A stretch of 64,000 nucleotides of DNA, taken from the NCBI GenBank assembly GCA_002989075.1, contig PSQN01000017.1:4533453-4597452 (forward strand), read 5' to 3'. This DNA is from Arthonia radiata (taxonomy: Eukaryota > Ascomycota > Arthoniomycetes > Arthoniales > Arthoniaceae). Made by a program: the position numbers and the translations under genes. The notes beneath the pieces are model-generated. The model searched no databases, was not told the DNA's origin, and saw nothing but the letters and a program-made list of their open reading frames with translations. This document shows, piece after piece, positions 43,208 to 55,211 of the stretch (position 1 is the first letter of the stretch; each line of letters starts with the position of its first letter).

Positions 43208-43490
43208 AACTCTGGTGTCTAGCTCAGCTTCCGTCGTCCACAAGGAATTCATGGACTCGTGGACATTTGCATTGGCGGACTTTTCGGTGATTAGATCTTT
43301 CACATAGTAAATTGGGGCCGCCGCCGGGAGTTGTTACAGAGTTCACGATTAGGGTTAAGACTGCACCTTTCCTCTTTTAACGCTAGCGTTCAATCTATTA
43401 CCACGCGTCACCTCGCGTCGCGTGTCTATCTGAGTTCCAGACAGGATGACTTTCGATTGGAGAATCACCATTCATGCCTGAGTTGCCTGT
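43208..43490. promoter_or_regulatory. Bidirectional promoter between UTP8 and ELG1, with MCB-like site
   Basis: Only about 280 bp separate the two start codons, so the region must drive both genes. It contains ACGCGT at 43403-43408, the core MluI cell-cycle box bound by MBF, roughly 80 bp upstream of the proposed ELG1 start, next to further CGCGT repeats. The core also occurs elsewhere in the window by chance, so its use is inference. Confidence 0.4.
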
Positions 43491-46400
43491 ATGGCTGCTT
43501 CCGTGCTCTCCCCCAGCATGAGCGTAGATCATTGCAAGGCAGTGCATCCTTTCTTCAAGCAGACAAGCGGCGAGCAAAGACCGGAAGATGTTCGACTGCA
43601 TGAGCAGAGAGGTTTGTGCAGCCCATGCTGTGAATCCTACACCTCCGACTGTCTCAGAACCTATTCACATTCTCTCCCAGGATGTAGCACAGTTTTATTA
43701 GTAGTCGGAGGCTTAAAGCTGACCGTGCAACGTAGCTTTGAAGAAGAGAAGAGGAAGGCCTCCCAAATCAAACAATGGACCGCCGCAAGTCGAGCATGAT
43801 CCAATCGAGCTATCTATCGATGCTCAGGATCGTGATTCGAAGTTCATGATTCCTCAAGTTGATGGACACGAAGACGATACGGCCACCCTCCAGCCTGACC
43901 CAAGTCCACACAAGCGCAAAAGGCGAAAGATCACCGAGCAGGATCGGCAGCCAAATGGCAAGCAGTCTCGAGTCTCGTCATCAGACCATGCCGACGGAGT
44001 CAGTATGACTGAAGCCCTACAGCCACCATGCATACCTTCGACCGCGTCACCCTCGGAAGTAGGGATAGCGAGTAATGCCATAATACCACTCACAAATCGA
44101 GACACTACACATTTAAGACCGACTAAAGATGGAGCCAAAAGCCGCACACTGCACTTAAATGGTGAAGGAGGCTTAGGCTCACCTCCCCAAGGGCAACAAG
44201 AAGCTTCAACGCAGCAAGATATGAGCAACCCGAAGCGGAGGCGGAGGAAGCGCGCGGTGTTCGTGAGCAAGATTGTTGTCATCAGATATGGGCAGTCCAA
44301 TGCTGAAAGTAGGAGTTCCATTGGGAAAAGGATTGAGGAGATGCTCTCGTCAACAACTGACCAACCCAAAACACGATCTCTAGACTCTGTCCCGATTCTC
44401 GCCCTTGCCATCAATCCACTAAAACCCACACATCCCTTCTTCTCAGCAAAAACAACCCCCAAGCCAACGGAACGCGACGAGCAAAAAGAAAAAGTAGTTG
44501 AAAAAACGACGTCTCACTCCAGAAGGGAGCCGCCGTGCAGATCCTTCACAACGCCTATCAAGCCGAGAAGAGAGGTTGCGATGCATCGAGACGCTGGCGA
44601 TACGTTAAATGATGCCGAGCAGTATAAAGGACGTATGAATAAGAGCGGTCTCAAGACACGCGGACCTCCTGGACCGCCATGGCCGTGGCACGGATTCAAC
44701 GCCCGCTACCACCAGACCGCAAATCTAGACAGCGGTGGCAACTACTCTTTGCTCCGTGGCCAAAAATTCAAACGGAAACGCGCAGTCCCCGAGACTGAAA
44801 CTTTATCACTGTCATGGCTCCACAAAGATGCGCAGGAAATCGTTTCAACCGGTAGTCCGAACATGTCTACTATGACGACAAACAAACCTCATCCGAATCG
44901 ACTAGTAGAGACTGAAGCCAGCTTAAAAGAAAGAATTCGGCAACGTCTTCCTCCTGCCAGAAGCTCAAGTGCTTTGTCTACTGGTTCCTACGCTGCATCT
45001 GAATTGGCTGCCGTCACCAGTCACCCCGCATTACAAAGTCTCTATAATCTCGTTGGCAAGGAGCTGCATGCTTTTGATCGCAACGAGTGCGAGAACGTTA
45101 CTTGGCTGCACAAATATGCACCTCGAAAAGCCGAGCATGTCTTGCAAGCACCACATGAGATGGCGGTCCTGCGAAATTGGCTTGGCGGTCTGACTGTCGA
45201 CTATGTCGAAAAAAGGCTTCAACAAAAGCAATATGCAAGATCTTCCTCCCCACAGAGAGCAAAAGAAAAAGCGAGGCGTAAGAAGAGAAGGAAACGAGAC
45301 GACGACGATCTGGGCGGATTCCTCGCGTCGAGTGACGAAGAAGAAGATGAGATGCAATCTCTGGCAGATGGCGACCTCGGGGCTTCGTTGGACAAGCAAG
45401 TTCCTGGCACCCGTTCTGTCATTCGAAGTGGAGATGCCAATATCGACGCTCTTGATCCTCGCAAGGTAATGAATGCTGTCGTTCTTAGCGGACCCGCTGG
45501 TTGCGGAAAGACAGCCGCGGCTTATGCTGTCGCCCAAGAGCTGGGCTTCAACGTCTTTGAAATCAACTCAACAACGAGACGTAGTGGTAGAGACATCCTT
45601 GATAAGGTTGGCGACATGTCACTGAATCACCAGGTTAAAAAGTCTCAAGATCATCCAGAAGCTCAAGCTCAAGACCTTGACAGCGAATTGTTTCAAGAGG
45701 CTGAAGTTGGGCAAAACACGTTGACGTCTTTCTTCGCAGCTGGCGCCAAAAAGCAAAGTAGCAAGAAGACGGCACCTCCGCGGAAAGAAACAAAGAGCCC
45801 AAGCAAAGGCAAAGGTCAAGTCCGAGCTCAGAAACAGTCTCTCATACTTCTAGAGGAAGTCGATGTCTTGTTTGAGGATGACAAGCAATTCTGGGAGACA
45901 GTAGTGGACTTGGCCAAACAATCTCGGAGGCCCATCATCATGACTTGCAATGATGAAGCAACCATACCCCTGGAGTCAATGTCACTACATGCGATTTTGA
46001 GATTGCAGCCACCGTCTGCCGATCACGCAACTACGTTCTTGAGCCTTCTTGCCGCCGCTGAGGGTCATCTAATCGATCCGGCGAATGCGAAGATACTATA
46101 TGAGACCAGCGGACTGGACCTTAGATCGTCCATTAATCACTTGAACTTCTGGTGCCAGATGACAGTCGGCTCCGACAAAGGTGGCCTCGATTGGTATTTG
46201 AGACGCTGGCCCGTAGGTCGCGATATCAACTCAGCTGGCCAGCAATTGCACATCGTCAGCAATCATACATACGATCCGAGTCTCGACTTACCACAGCAGT
46301 CGAAAGCAGCCCTCAGTGAAGATGACCATGCCATGCAGGCCTGGATGCAATGGGGAATCGATCCCATTCATTCGTCTCGCAAGGCATTAGACGCAATGGT

Positions 46401-47241
46401 CGTCGACTCAAAGCGCGAGGGTGTGACTCACAGTTCTCGAGACCAAGGTCTACATTTCCAGAGCTATGAGCATTGCTTGGATCTTCTTTCATCGACTGAT
46501 ACAATATCAAAAGTTGACCATCCATCCGCGGAAGACAACCTTCTTGACCTCACACTACCACCACTACTTGCGTCGGCTCACAACAACTACACATCTGACG
46601 TCCCGCTTCTTTTTGCAGAGCCACTTCGCGATCATCAAAGCCTCGGTCCGTGCATATATACAGCGTTGAATCTGGGCGTCAATGACATCGTAATGAGAAT
46701 GCGTAGGCACGCAGATACTCCCGAGGAAGAAATTTCAACAGCAAAGCATCCTGAGGCACGTACGCTGCTGAAAGATATCATACCATGCTCAGATATGCGA
46801 CCGAGTAGGCCTGAATACCTGATGCCTCTGCACCCCCTAATCGAAGATCCGATCGATGCACTGAACCCAGGTTCTAACCTATCAATAGACATCGCCCCCT
46901 ACGCTCGCTCGATCGTCGCTTACGATCTTGCCCTGGAAGAACATCGCGAGAAACTTGCAAAAGTCTTTGCTGGCAACAAGAGTGACAGCGCTGGTGCACG
47001 ATTGAGGAAAACGCGAGCCAGTCGATCTGCTCTCGAGGGCAGTCAGCGTTCGAGCACGAGACGAGAGCGATGGTTCAACAAAGACGTTGACTACGCTGCT
47101 TTATTGGCTACGGCCGGCCCTGAATGGCCGCGTGTTGAAGCGGATATGGTTCGCCAAAGACAGGAGCAAGAGCTTAGAAACCAGGAAGGCAGCGACTGTG
47201 AGACGAGACTGGCGTCAAGCCAATCGTCGGAGGGGTCGTGA
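43491..47241 (+). CDS. ELG1: ELG1/ATAD5-like alternative clamp loader large subunit
   Basis: Forms an RFC-like complex with Rfc2-5 that unloads PCNA after replication. The main frame, about 43,730-47,241, starts without an ATG, so a first exon is needed. 43491 offers MAASVLSPSMSVDHCKAVHP, continuing into HPFF, a PIP-like motif expected near the Elg1 N-terminus. The join is uncertain: GTTTGT at about 43,610 with an acceptor at GAAGAGAAG gives an R-GRPPK fusion in frame. An AT-hook-like RRGRPPK starts exon 2 and a long disordered region follows. The AAA+ core has HKYAPRKAEHVLQAP, the Walker A SGPAGCGKTAAAYAVAQELG (about 45,487), Walker B ILLEEVDVLFEDD (EEVD instead of the usual DE) and sensor MTCND. 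The C-terminal helical domain runs to 47241. About 1,200 aa. Confidence 0.88.
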
Positions 47242-48222
47242 GGAGAGGTAGAGATTCGTGACGGCCAAGCCTGCTGACAAGACTGCTTCTGAGGCTCTTG
47301 TGGTCAAGATAACATAGCGATTGGTAACGAATTCTCGTTGCCGGGAACCTTGCGCAGTCTGGGGTTGCTGCATTGCTCAACTAAAGAAGCCAGTGGATAC
47401 TGTTGTTATGTGCATGGCGATCTTCCAACACTTTATCTGGAACGCTGCCCGCGCCGTCAGTCTCATAGCTTTTCGAGCACACCCCGTGGTGATGTTGACA
47501 CACGTGAGTGAATTTCACTAAGCCTAAGATGAAATCGAGACTGCAATGTGCATCAGAGCTTACCCATGTTGCTATTATCAATACTGAAGCATCGTGAGGA
47601 ATGTCTGGCGCCTTCCTCTGAAACCGCCTCTCCATGCTTCATCGAGCCAATCTCTGGGCGTCGGCATGTTTCATGATATCGAAATGTGAACGCGGCGCGG
47701 ACAACGTTGCAAAAGTATTGATTTTTATAATCAAGGCCTGGTGGACCAACCAGGAACCTCATCAGGTCTATCCCTTTTGGATGCGCTCTGCACTATTGAC
47801 GAGCTGTTCTACCCTCACTAGCCCCCCTCGGCTTGCTTTGAATACGCTACTCCCATGCAATCACATCTTGACCTCTCGCATCATAACGTCCACGTTTCGT
47901 TAACCATCTCTGGTGGCGGTTGTAAGTCTCCTGCCTGTCTCCAAGGGAACATGCTCAGATCTTCCTGTTGCTAGGCTCGTCCATTTGTGTTTCCTCCATC
48001 CCCAGAAAGTGGAATTTCTTGAGCAGCTATATTGTCGTGCCACTCTCTGACTCCACGTGGCGTTAGACGCTCGTTTTGGCAACCGCCAGTGACCGTGAGC
48101 CAGAAGCAATGCTACTGAAGTATGCCATGAAGATCACTGCTCTCTATTGCAGCAGAAACGTCTCATAAAGCCTGGTGGAGACCTGGCGGCGCCAATCGAA
48201 GCTCTCCTCCAATAGCACTACC
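47242..48222. other. Convergent 3' intergenic, about 980 bp
   Basis: Downstream of ELG1 (plus) and of the cysteine-rich membrane protein (minus). Small frames only; no gene, RNA or repeat supported. Confidence 0.45.
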
Positions 48223-49028
48223 TTATGGCTTCTGCGAAATCCCATTCCCCATCAGCTCGTGCGGCGCGGGCTCGTTTGGCGCTTCGACTGCCGCAGGCCC
48301 CGGAGCGACTTTCTGGTCGCCATAGTACGGGTAACCTCCGTCCATGCCGTACGCGGGGGCTGGCTCTGGCTGTCGCTTGCGGATGAAGCGGCTGTAGATA
48401 AGAAAGGCAATGGCAGCAATCACTGCGCCGGCGACGAAGCCGCCAACAGCACCGCCTGCGATAGCACCGGCGGATGACTTTGAGCTCGAGATTGCTACTG
48501 CAGTGCCCGTTGCTGTTGTGTTTGTAGAGCCAGTCGCGGCTAATGAGGCGGGCTTTTCTTTCACGCCTTGATTCTGTACGCTGTCAGGACAAGTTCTTGC
48601 ATACTTCGGTGGGCAAGACTTACATCGACAATATAATAACCATTTCCATGCTGACAGCATGATGTGCCATTCGCACCGTTGTCGCAACAGTACGTTCCGT
48701 CGCCACAAGCTGTGATGGGCCAGTCGCTAGCCGCCATGTTGCCATTGTCGTTCGCATTGGAGAAGTTACCGAAGCCGCTGGTGCATAGCTTGAGACAGTC
48801 CGGGCCCCATTTCTGGTCCGAACAACTATTTCGATATAGCAATGAATCTTTACCACCTAGGCAAAGTCCTGTGTAGTCGCCATTGGCGTCCTTCTGACAC
48901 CAATCGACTGAGTCACGATTCTGGGTGGCACAACACATGCCAAAAGTCTTGCCTGGGGGAGGCTGGCATACTTGGAACATTGATGTTTTAGTCACCAGAT
49001 CGCCGTTAGGATAGTAGCAGCTCGACAT
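48223..49028 (-). CDS. Cys-rich ectodomain membrane protein, 251 aa
   Basis: Exon 1 is 49028-48624; a 50-bp intron (GTAAGT ... TACAG, 48574-48623) joins YYIVD to NQGVKEKPASLA; exon 2 is 48573-48223. The first about 135 residues hold roughly 18 cysteines (SCYYPNGD, CQPPPGKTFGMCCA, NSCSDQKWGPDCLKLC, GDGTYCCDNGANGTSCCQHG), then a Ser/Thr stalk, a Gly/Ala-rich TM helix (AGGFVAG-type, GGAVGGFVAGAVIAAIAFLI) and a basic tail with a Pro/Tyr-rich C-terminus (YGMDGGYPYYGDQK). No cleavable signal peptide precedes the Cys region; such signal-less fungal proteins are known and presumed type III membrane proteins. Reminiscent of putative cell-surface sensors; ligand unknown. The start could also be 49046. 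Confidence 0.8.
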
Positions 49029-49788
49029 TGTAATAATATGTTGCAATAATTAATTATCAATCGGTATGAAGGATATGTAGAGGTTGTAGAAAGCAGAAGA
49101 AAGTATTTGCAGAAAGCAGAAAAGAGGAGCCCATCCACTCTATTGCTTGCTGAGGCAGCTCAAGAAGGTTTTGGTGGCTTGAGGGCGATCTCATGCTATC
49201 GAACCGTGCATGTTCCTTCAAATATAGATCGCGGTACCCATTGCAGTTTTCGGTATAGCTAATAGGAGAGATCGTTGGGGGCCAGGCAAAACCTCGTCCT
49301 AGCTGCATCCCAACGTGGCCGCAGCAGATGCGCACGAGACAGAGACGCGGGCCTTAGTGTTTCACAGCGTACCGGTCGGGGTTGGGATAGGCTTGCTGAG
49401 ATCAATTAGGCCAATTTACGCAAAGCCCGCGGCCTCGGGCTCGCTTGTAGTCAACGCTAGGAGTGTGTGGCTGGACAAGCCATGCTGTTGGGAACGGAGA
49501 GTCGAGATACCTGTGCAGATTTTATTTACAGGTCACGGTAGCGTGGTAGCCATTGCGGCACGGCGCGGTCTCGAACGTGGTGTTTGCATGCTGAGAAAAC
49601 GGGTTCGAAGAAGAGAGGGCGTGAGGTGGAAGCGAAAAAAGCCACGAGTCTGTCTTGCAAATTACTTAATCAAGGCTAGAGCATATTGAGACAAGCTTCC
49701 CATTCTAACGTGAGCGCCAAGATTTCGTCGAAAATGTGCCTGCTCCAAAGGCGACAATGAACTTGGTCGCAGTCTTTGGCAAGCGAGG
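49029..49788. promoter_or_regulatory. Divergent promoter region, 48223 gene and SPB1
   Basis: About 760 bp shared by the two divergent genes. An open frame at 49315-49689 is not supported by any homology. No repeat or RNA seen; no clear PAC or RRPE ribosome-biogenesis motif was found before SPB1. Confidence 0.45.
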
Positions 49789-52514
49789 ATGGCAATACAG
49801 AAGAAGGTTCGTCGTAGACTCTCATTCTTTATACATCTGCTGACGATATGTTTAGTCTGCCAAGGGTCGTCTTGACAAGGTACTGCACTAACTTGATCGC
49901 CCTTGCGAAGCCCGTACTTACCAGTTTTACAGTGGTACAAATTAGCCAAGGAGAAGGGCTACCGTGCGCGTGCAGCATTCAAGCTCATACAGCTCAACAA
50001 GAAGTACCATGTGCTTGAGCGAAGCAAGGTCCTTCTGGATCTCTGCGCTGCGCCTGGAGTGAGTCGCAAAGGTGGTCACGGAAAAGCAAATCGGACTAAC
50101 GCCTGTAGTCATGGTGTCAAGTGGCCGCGGAGGTGATGCCCCAGGGCTCAATCATCGTCGGTGTCGATCTCGCTCCTATCAAACCCATCCCTCGATGTAC
50201 CACCTTTCAATCCGACATCACCAGCGACAAATGCAGAGCGCAGATACGGCAGCACCTCAAGACGTGGAAGGCCGACACTGTCCTTCATGATGGGGCGCCG
50301 AATGTCGGTACAGCATGGATACAGGACGCATACTCGCAAGCAGAGCTTGTATTGCAGTCGTTGAGGCTCGCGACAGACTTTCTTGCACCGGGCGGCACCT
50401 TCATTACTAAGATCTTTCGAAGTAAAGATTATAATAGCCTACTCTGGGTCTTCAACCAACTTTTTGGCAAAGTCGAGGCCACGAAGCCTCCCAGCTCGAG
50501 GAATGTGTCCGCCGAGATCTTCGTCGTCTGCCGCGAGTACAAGGCGCCCCGCCAAATCGACCCTCGGTTCCTAGACGCAAAGGCCGTCTTCGCTGAGCTA
50601 GCCGAACCGGCGCCCAACAATGAAGCGAAGGTATTCAACCCGGAGAAGAAAAAGAGGAAGCGCCAGGGTTACGAGGAGGGCGACTACACCCAGTTCAAGA
50701 ATGCACCAGCAAGCGAATTTATTCAGACAACGGACCCGATCGCTTTGCTAGGAAGTCTCAATCAGTTCCACTTTGACCAGCCTCCGAATGGCGATGTGGC
50801 GCTGGCTGCGATAGACAAGATGCCAGAGACGACCCAGGAGATACGGGACTGCTGTGCCGACTTGAAAGTGCTCGGGCGCAAGGACTTCAAGTTGCTGCTA
50901 CGATGGCGAATGAAGATTCGAGATCAGTTCGGCTTCTCGGAGAAGAAGAAGCGGGAGGCGAGGGAAGCCGCCACCAAAGAAGCAGAAGAGGTGGCCGAGG
51001 TCGTGCCGATGGACGAGGAGATGGCTATGCAAGAGGAGCTGCAGCGCATGAAGGAGATGGCAGACAAAGGCAAGAGGAAAGAGCGAAGAAAAGAGAATGA
51101 GCGCAAGCAGAAAGAGATCGTGAGGATGCAGATGAACATGACAACCCCTTTTGAGATCGGCATGGAAGCCGGTGAGGTCGGCGACGATGCGATGTTCTCG
51201 CTGAAGAAGGTGGATCGAGCTGGTGCGACTGGTCAGATTGCTAGAGGCGGCATGCATTCGATCCAGGTCAAGTCCCAGGAGGAGAAGCAGGTTCCATCGG
51301 ACGAAGAAAGCACTGACGACGAAGCCGATGACCTCGAAGGCCAACTAGACAACATGTATGAGCAGTATCAAGAGCATCGATCGGAACGGGATGCTAAGTA
51401 TCGAGCAAAGAGGGCACGCAAAGAGCACAAGGATGAGTTTGAAGGCTTCTCTGACCGTGAGGAAGAGAGTGAACAATCAGACGAGGACGTGGTCGAGGAC
51501 AATGAGAGCGAGGACTCTGATTCGGAATACGAGCAAGATCAAGCGCCGCTGTCGCGCGCTGTCGCAGCTGAGGGAGCGAGCAAAGACGGAGGGTTATCGA
51601 AGCGAGCCACCAGGTTCTTTGATCAAGACCTGTTCAAAGACATTGGTGCTGTTGATACAGGTGTTCATGATGACAGTGGAATCGACATGGAAGACAGCGA
51701 CGAGAGCAAGGCTGCCGTAGAGGTCGTCTCGAAGATGAAGCCGCCGAAGGATGTGTCGAAGGCTGCAAAGTCCAAGTCGGCAACCACTTCACGACTCGCG
51801 AATGCAGAGCTCGCAGCTACGGCTGAGGACGCCGCCTCTGAAGCAGGCTTTGAAGTCGTAAAGGACACTTCTCGAGATGCAGACGACGCAGACTCTGACA
51901 CTTGGTCTGAGACAGCACGCACCAAACCCTCCGCTTCAGAGCGCCCCAACATCGACATCATCACTGCTGAAGCCATGACACTTGCACACCAACTCGCCAC
52001 AGGTGGCCGTGCTGCGACTGAAGACGCCCTTGACTCCACATACAACAAATTCGCCTATCGCGACGTCGACGGCCTTCCCGCCTGGTTCACGGATGAGGAG
52101 ACCCAGCACTCTAAGCAGAATCGACCTATTACTGCCGCCGCTGCCGCCGCGATCAAAGAGAAGCAACGAGCCCTCAACGCACGACCAATCAAGAAAGTCC
52201 GCGAGGCTAAAGCACGCAAAAAGATGCGTGCAGCCCATCGGCTGGAGAAGCTGAAGAAGAAGTCGGCGCTCATTGCTGAAGATGAAGAGGGTGGATTAAC
52301 GGAAGGCGAGAAGTTCAAAGAGATGATGAAGACAATGAGTAAGGCTGGTGCGAAGAAGCCAAAACGTAAGGTGAGCGTTGTCGTTGCGAAGGGTGGGAAT
52401 AAGCGCTTGCAAGGGAGGCCAAGAGGCACGAAGGGCAAGTATAAGATGGTGGATGCGCGCTTGAAGAAGGATACGAGAGGGCTGAAGCGGGCCGAGAAGA
52501 GAAAGAAAAAATAG
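49789..52514 (+). CDS. SPB1: SPB1 27S pre-rRNA 2'-O-methyltransferase
   Basis: AdoMet-dependent FtsJ-like methyltransferase acting on the 25S A-loop guanosine during 60S maturation, nucleolar. Four exons: 49789-49806, 49856-49879, 49933-50058 and 50109-52514 (introns 49, 53 and 50 bp). Junctions restore [51 protein letters not shown] and onwards. FtsJ domain, about residues 1-210: [39 protein letters not shown] and [15 protein letters not shown], with the K-D-K-E catalytic set in place. A DUF3381-like helical part with [15 protein letters not shown] follows, then acidic runs, and the Spb1 C-terminal domain ([44 protein letters not shown]) at the end. About 857 aa, a normal length. Exon 1 of six codons with a GTTCGT donor is weakest. 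Confidence 0.96.
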
Positions 52515-54762
52515 ACGTGTGGTATCAAGCCATCAGACGCATGTGAGGGTCAACATAGCTTGAAATCACTATGTATTGACGACGATCCGAGACACGAGAC
52601 CGTCACCCACGTTCGCAAGATGCGCGTGTGATTACTTGCTACAAGCCCAAGGGAACAGCTGGCAGCTGCAGAAGCACCTCGAGGATGCTTCCGCAACAAT
52701 CCTGTTCGAAAAAGCACGTTTGGATGACGATGACATCCACTATCATCGCTGTCAATGATTCCTGATCAGGAAAGACACGTAAGTCGCCTTCATGTGGCAC
52801 TCTAAAGGTAATATAGCATGTGAAAGCCTGAAAAGAACCCAGATAATAGAAGCCTCCACATCCCCTTGATATCTTGATGAATGAGGTTGTCAGCTCTGTC
52901 AGGCCTAGGCCCTATTTGGCATTCACGTGAAGAGCAGCGGCAGTCCCTTGCGTATTTGTCTTAGCGCTCAAGCAGAGGACAAGAGTAACTTTTTGCAGAG
53001 CAAGGCAGCTTTTTTTGCCCAAACCCGACTTTGAAGCGCCCATTAGTGGTGCAGCTTCCCTGGATTACTATCTTCAGCCTCGCAATGATCAGCCATTGAT
53101 GTGTTCATACAAACAAGCAGCCAACAGGGGTTTGTATGTGCATGAGTCTTTCGCTTAGAATACACATTTTAAGTAGGATCGGCTTAACCTTTCGAGCGTT
53201 GCTATTGTAATGGTCTCATGGTGCTGACAACCGGCATCGCGATCTTGAACGTCTTTGAGACAGCGAAGAACGATGTTGCGCAGGCACGCTTGAACACATC
53301 CGCACGTCTAGAAGGATCCCTTCAACCACTTTAACAGACAAGCATCGAACTCTTCGCGTGCGGTATTTGCCTTGTCAGCCTATGTTCGAGGATAGTTACC
53401 AGTTCGATCGCCGATCCAACTAAGCTTGTTTTGTCGCCCACTAATCTAGTTATAAGCAGGCATATAATACAACAAAGCTATTTTGCAGTGCTTTTGTCAC
53501 TCAGCAAGTAGGTTTGATATGATTTGGCTCAATTCCCTGCGCCTAGGGGGCATTGCGCACGCCATGCTTGATTGACTAACTTGCGAAGTCTAACATAGGC
53601 ATCCATCCGCAATTTGCAGCTCATTTGACGAATGCAGCAGTCTCACCAGGGATGCTGATCGTCAGTTTGGAAGGTCAGCTAAGTCCCCTACACTGTACGA
53701 TATGCCCCAGAAAACATGGCGACGAGAGACGCGAGTGACCGCGTTCAAGCCCCTACAAGGGTTTCAAGGTTTCGGTTTCTCTTCAGTTTCTGACTGATGC
53801 TGTTACTGCGACGCTCTCTGGTGGCTTAAGACCTTATAGCAAGGCACACTCGTAAGATCAGATGGCTCTATCACTTCCGATCCAAAATTACTATGGTGGT
53901 TCTTGACGTATCTCTCGAGAGGTTCTTGATCAAATGCCATGCTTGGGGTGGCAGTAACAGAAACTGGAGGGGCTCGTACCTTTTCATTGCGGCGCGTGTG
54001 TATGGTGTTCCTGACCGGTGCTGTATCGAGAGGGGAGCTGTTGAGCATTGAGTAACGAAGCGCTATGTCACCAGCGACGCGGGCATGTTCATGTTCTCAG
54101 CGCTCGCAAATAAGCCCGTCCATGTAGGCCTCGTAATGCCAAGCCCCTCCAACAAGAGCGGTCTCTGGGTATGTACGAAACGTAGTGCTCTGTTTAGGTA
54201 TGGGTGGAAGTCTACACGGGTACACCAACACGGCTGGAGATGTCAGTAACATTCAAGGAGAAAAGACAAGGTTGACTGCGTGCTCACGTGCTCAACATTC
54301 AACCACTTCCCTTGCAGGCTCACTTTTCTGAAACAAAGAGTCAATAGATATCCATACGCAAGGACGATTCAGTCCTGGGGTGTACGTCTGGTATAGTGCG
54401 ATATCCAAGAGTTTCTCGGATGGGCCAAGCCTTTTAGGCAACTGCGATGATACTGCGTGCCATCTACAAGAATAAGGTTGACATGTGAGCGAGAAGAAAC
54501 GACAATGAAACATCTCGAAGGAGTCATGCGGGAAAAGTTATGGCAGGACTGAAGAACGTAACTACACCTAATCCACAGTGTGGCAATGCACTCGCAGACG
54601 CAAATGCTTACAGACATTTGCGTTAAAGGCCTACACAAGAGAAAGTAGGGAAGACAAAGGGCCGATCGTGGACAGAGGTACGCTCATTGCTATAGCTTTG
54701 TTTTTGACATTCGAAAATTCGTCAAGCACAAGGAAAGATACGCAGCCAACCATCGTGGCAAA
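52515..54762. other. Gene-poor intergenic stretch, about 2.2 kb
   Basis: SPB1 3' side to the CHZ-like gene's 3' side. The sequence is lower in coding character. One minus-strand frame at 53803-54048 (81 codons, LERYVKNHHSNFGSEVIEPS) is the only semi-plausible ORF and has no homology I know. No RNA or repeat supported. Confidence 0.45.
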
Positions 54763-55211
54763 TCAACCAGCGCGCGGCATGTCCGAGACACCGCTCAATC
54801 CCTGCGCAGCCTGAGTTGGCAAGTCGTTCTCATCGGGGCCCTCAGAGTAGCTGCCCACCGGCTTTGCGCCACGGGTGCGGCCGCCGATTATATTGCCCTC
54901 ATTGATTGCATCCGAGTCGTCGCGCGCTAATAATGTTAGTCGACGGACCTCAAAGAATCTTGAACATAAAAGACAATCGCATAGTAAGGCGAAGATGACA
55001 TACCGAGCTGAGCATCGCTGTTAGGATCGCCAACGCTTCCTGCAGCCTCCACCTGAGCGTCGTCCTTGACTAGGGGCACCTCATCCTTATCTGGGCCATT
55101 GGCGGATGGGAGGTAGCTGTTGTCGTTGACGGAGCCGGCGGGCACGTCTTGGCTGGGGATATCATTCTGGGTTTCGTACTGGTCGTCACCTGCGCGTTCT
55201 TGTGCAGACAT
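54763..55211 (-). CDS. Small acidic protein with CHZ-like motif, 123 aa
   Basis: Exon 1 is 55211-55004; the 77-bp intron 54927-55003 (GTATGTC ... CTAACATTATTAG) restores SDAQL-ARDDSDAINEGN in frame; exon 2 is 54926-54763. Almost wholly acidic and disordered, with EVPLVKDDAQVEAAGSVGDP, then DDSDAINEGNIIGGRTRGAK. The segment AINEGNIIGGRTRG resembles the CHZ motif (I-x-x-x-N-I-I...RTRG) of the H2A.Z chaperone Chz1, though the rest of the protein is short and unlike a full CHZ domain. Could be a small histone chaperone or a stress-related disordered protein. Firm as a gene, tentative in function. Confidence 0.7.

Noticed and set aside
53401-53425. tRNA-like B-box GTTCGATC
   Set aside because: No matching A box or cloverleaf arms around it.
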